NCBI GenBank assembly: GCA_002502095.1
Contig: DAPJ01000028.1
Span: forward strand, 7,511-16,251
Length of the DNA: 8,741 nucleotides
Source of the DNA: Euryarchaeota archaeon UBA62
GTDB lineage: Archaea; Thermoplasmatota; Poseidoniia; Poseidoniales; Thalassarchaeaceae
Reading direction: 5' to 3'
Shown here: positions 5,968 through 8,741 of the stretch, in pieces
Layout: every line of letters starts with the position of its first letter
Position numbering within the stretch: the first letter of the stretch is position 1
Program-made: the position numbers and the translations under genes
The notes under the pieces: generated by a model
Database searches by the model: none
Told to the model about the DNA's origin: nothing
The model's input: the letters and a program-made list of their open reading frames with translations, nothing else

Positions 5968-8741
5968 TCACAGTCCGAGGAGTGTATTTGCGGCTTTAAG
6001 TGCATTTGGGATGCCATCTCCATTTGTCCCCCCTCCTTGAGCCATGGTCGGCCTTCCTCCTCCACCGCCTCCAATATGTCCTGAGATCGCATTTAGAATC
6101 TCAACAGCATTGTGTCTGTCTGAGGCGATAGAGTCTTCAGTGCATGCTACAATCAACTTTCCACCTCCCATTCTGGTTCCGAGAATGGCCAGAGTCGGAG
6201 TGTGTGTATCGCGAGTCAGCTGAGATAGCATAGTCATCATCTGCTTCATTTCGCCATCTACTTCCATGATGACATATCTGACTCCATCTACCATCACCGA
6301 GTCATCACCACCTCCAGTTGTCCTTAGTCTGACGATTTCCGCTTCTAAGGAGTCGATTCTCTTCTGTTGGGATTTCCATTCCTCGAAAAATCTAGAAACT
6401 GCCTTAGGTAAATCGTCTGAATGGACCCCGAGTACCTCTGATGCTTCGCTCAATATGCGCTCTTGTCGCCTTGAGTGGTCCCTCGACGTCTCCCCTGCCA
6501 CGATTTGCAGACGCTCTACCCCGTCTTGTACCTGACTGGACTTTAGTATCCTCAGCTCCCCAATACTGGATGCTTGGTCGTGATGCGTACCTCCGCAGGC
6601 CTGTATGTCAAAATCTCCAATACTGATAACTCTGATTCTATCATGTTTTGGAGGTCCTCCTTGATAGATATCGAATCCATACTTTCTATCGGCTTCTGAT
6701 CTCTCTAAAACCTCTTTCTTAATTTTTGGATTTGATTCGACAATATTGTTAGCTAGGTCTTCAATAGCCTCTATTTCTTGTCTGGTCAATCTAGAATGAT
6801 GAGTGATATCCAGTCTGGCATATTTTGCGCCCTTATTGGATCCGGCTTGCCAAATATGAGGACCTAGAATATTCCGAGCCGCGCCACCGACTATGTGTAC
6901 TGCAGTATGGTGATCCATCAATTGTTTTCTTCTATCCCTATCTAGAATTCCCTTTACCTTGCCTAGGGCAAGCGGGTTTTCTGTGAAGTGGAATATTACT
7001 CCATCTTGAGATTTAGTGTCAAGAACCTCAAACTCATTACCCTCCTGTAGAAGTCGTCCTTGGTCCCCCAATTGACCGCCCCCTTCTGGATAGAATAATG
7101 TCCTATCAGTCACCACAGCGTATGAGGGGATGGATTCCACCTCTCCAGAGAATGTTAATCCTGAAATCATATCTTTTGTTAGGGAGATACAATGTAGTAC
7201 TTCAGCTTGGAATTCCAGAGCACCGGTATCCTCATAGAAGTCTGACTGAGTAGCTTTTATGTCACCTATTTCGAAGACTGCTTTCCTATCTTTTGTTTTT
7301 GAGGCGTTCTTGGTCATTAGCGCGTTTCTTGCCGCCATATCGGCAGTGAATCCAACCCTGACCTCTAGATTCGGCCATCCGAGTTCTTTAGCTATTGAGA
7401 CCACCATATCAGGATTTAATCCCCTTTCTTCTGACAATCTAAATAGAATTTTATCATTAATCTGCCTCGAATCAAGAGGAGTAGTCTTCAGTGCGGTCTG
7501 GACTGCGGCCCTTCCTTTCCTCAGCATCTCATGATATCTGGCTTCCTCCAGTTCCAGAATTTTCAAAATTCCATCCTCAGATTGTACAAATCCGTCCATG
7601 TCTAGATGAGCATGGATATGATGTGCGCCTAGCTCTGATAGACTGGCCGGTATCGAAAGGGATTCTTTCATCCTACAAACTCTTCTTGCTAGCATTCTCA
7701 CTAGGTATCCGGCCTTGCTGTTACTTGGTACTAGTCCGTCTCCAAGCATGTTACATATCGCATGCATATGATCAGGAATGGCATATATCGAGGATAGTGG
7801 CTCTGTTACTTTCTTTAGTTCGTCGAGTGAAATTGATATCCCATTATCTGAAAGTCTTTCAGACAGATTTCTGTAAAGTTCCTCTACATCAGTTCCGACA
7901 TCTATGTTTAGGATACCTGCTAATCTAGAAAGTTCGCTCAGTAGTACTTCCATTTCTACTCTGATATCTAATGAATCTAGGAAAGAGTCGAAACCAGATA
8001 TTGTCTTGAGCCAGTCGATAGATTCTGGATATATGGCCTCGTAGATTGTAGGAGTTCCCGCGGCAGCCCAGCAAAATCTCTCAAGCCCATATCCTGTGTC
8101 AATGATTTGGAGTTCCATCTCACTGTAGTTCTGACCCTTGATTGTTATCTCTCCTTCTTCGTCCTCTTCCAGATTCATAAAGACCAAAGTAGCAAGCTCT
8201 AATCCCCCCACGATAACTTCCAATGCTGGTCCAGCATTACCTCCTCCTGACCATGGGTTCTCTACATAGGTAATACTAGTTGATTCGATGCCCAGTTTTT
8301 CAACTAGCAATTCATCACAGTATCTTACACATTGATCTATCCAATATACCACGTTTCCATCCATCGGCCTGTTGAAGGCATGATGTGCCATCATTTCAAA
8401 TGTGGAAAGATGCCTGCCAGAACGACCTACTGCGGCTACGTCTGTTAGCCTAATGCATGGTTGACTGATTCCTAGTGGATTTGCTGGTGGAGGTACCATG
8501 CCACTGGTCACATGAGGCTGAAAATCAGCTATGCTGGCTATTGTGAGGTGGATATCGTCCCTCCATCTGGCAATGACCGGATATGGGTCAATTGTGGTAT
8601 GTCCCTTAGAGTCGAAGAAGCTCAGGAACGTCTCCCTCATCTCATCTTTGAGCTGTTTTCCCCTAGAATCAAATCCTTCAATAATCGGATTTCCAATAAA
8701 TGTGTAAGGATCTTCATTGGTATCGCCACAGGTATCCCTAT
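5968..8741 (-). CDS. alaS: Alanyl-tRNA synthetase, archaeal type (5' end outside the window)
   Basis: This enzyme activates alanine with ATP, charges tRNA(Ala), and hydrolyses mischarged Ser- or Gly-tRNA(Ala). The frame runs off the right edge: 923 residues are visible and perhaps 25-30 are missing. ATG 8640 is internal, because upstream codons encode a conserved archaeal N-terminal element with CGD and PYTFIGNPI. Counting from the first full codon (8739): the class II catalytic block with RWRDD, PPPANPL and FEMMAHHAFN (58-123), GYGLER (216-221), the tRNA-recognition helices, then an editing domain. Its zinc ligands are His611 and His615 (HTAVH) and Cys715 and His719 (CGGTH). A short coiled coil follows (about 784-808), then the C-terminal DHHA1-type domain with a Gly-rich tract, GGGGGGRP and GGGT (890-905). 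All key residues are present, so the enzyme should be active and editing-competent. First visible gene of the operon; its promoter is not seen. Confidence 0.97.
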   Translation of the reverse strand, partial: RDTCGDTNEDPYTFIGNPIIEGFDSRGKQLKDEMRETFLSFFDSKGHTTIDPYPVIARWRDDIHLTIASIADFQPHVTSGMVPPPANPLGISQPCIRLTDVAAVGRSGRHLSTFEMMAHHAFNRPMDGNVVYWIDQCVRYCDELLVEKLGIESTSITYVENPWSGGGNAGPALEVIVGGLELATLVFMNLEEDEEGEITIKGQNYSEMELQIIDTGYGLERFCWAAAGTPTIYEAIYPESIDWLKTISGFDSFLDSLDIRVEMEVLLSELSRLAGILNIDVGTDVEELYRNLSERLSDNGISISLDELKKVTEPLSSIYAIPDHMHAICNMLGDGLVPSNSKAGYLVRMLARRVCRMKESLSIPASLSELGAHHIHAHLDMDGFVQSEDGILKILELEEARYHEMLRKGRAAVQTALKTTPLDSRQINDKILFRLSEERGLNPDMVVSIAKELGWPNLEVRVGFTADMAARNALMTKNASKTKDRKAVFEIGDIKATQSDFYEDTGALEFQAEVLHCISLTKDMISGLTFSGEVESIPSYAVVTDRTLFYPEGGGQLGDQGRLLQEGNEFEVLDTKSQDGVIFHFTENPLALGKVKGILDRDRRKQLMDHHTAVHIVGGAARNILGPHIWQAGSNKGAKYARLDITHHSRLTRQEIEAIEDLANNIVESNPKIKKEVLERSEADRKYGFDIYQGGPPKHDRIRVISIGDFDIQACGGTHHDQASSIGELRILKSSQVQDGVERLQIVAGETSRDHSRRQERILSEASEVLGVHSDDLPKAVSRFFEEWKSQQKRIDSLEAEIVRLRTTGGGDDSVMVDGVRYVIMEVDGEMKQMMTMLSQLTRDTHTPTLAILGTRMGGGKLIVACTEDSIASDRHNAVEILNAISGHIGGGGGGRPTMAQGGGTNGDGIPNALKAANTLLGL

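Noticed and set aside
5964..6092. Longer aminotransferase start giving 43 extra residues
   Set aside because: It overlaps the conserved Gly-rich C-terminus of alaS in another frame. The family's usual N-terminus fits the ATG at 5963, 4 nt after the alaS stop.
8640..8741. ATG at 8640 as the true start of alaS
   Set aside because: The in-frame codons upstream of it encode CGD and PYTFIGNPI, a conserved element of archaeal alanyl-tRNA synthetases, so the gene continues past the window edge.

Overview
All five genes in this window lie on the minus strand, so they read from right to left, and they fill almost all of the sequence. The organism is very probably an archaeon. The alanyl-tRNA synthetase has the archaeal form, with an N-terminal Cys/FIGNPI element and a PPPANPL catalytic block. 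The aminotransferase resembles the alanine aminotransferase of Pyrococcus as I recall it. A TATA-like box is visible upstream of one gene, and the last gene is an archease. A large secreted protein built from thrombospondin type 3 (TSP3)-like calcium loops, together with moderate GC and tight gene packing, suggests a marine Thermoplasmatota lineage such as Poseidoniales (Marine Group II). That placement is an inference and would need a phylogeny.

Right part (about 3662-8741): three tightly spaced genes that look like one operon. They are alaS (its 5' end lies outside the window), then a class I/II aminotransferase of the alanine type beginning 4 nt after the alaS stop, then an unrecognised 364-residue protein. 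That protein appears to begin at a CTG codon 4 nt after the aminotransferase stop, and its two halves look like copies of one another. The first two genes share alanine: one makes it by transamination and the other charges it onto tRNA(Ala).

Middle (3590-3661): a 72-nt intergenic region with a TATA-like box, an imperfect inverted repeat and a perfect 18-bp GC-rich palindrome overlapping the expected transcription start. A GGGGTG ribosome-binding site follows. This is the only clear promoter region in the window, and it drives the left pair of genes.

Left part (25-3589): a 1018-residue exported protein with about 25 Asp-rich TSP3-type loops, one beta-rich insert and no C-terminal anchor. It is followed after 34 nt by a 157-residue archease, the cofactor of the RtcB RNA ligase. 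RtcB itself is not in the window.

Several true starts differ from the longest open frame. The archease and the aminotransferase are shorter than their longest frames, the unknown gene is longer than its first ATG implies, and alaS continues past the right edge. No tRNA, rRNA, CRISPR array or mobile element was seen.
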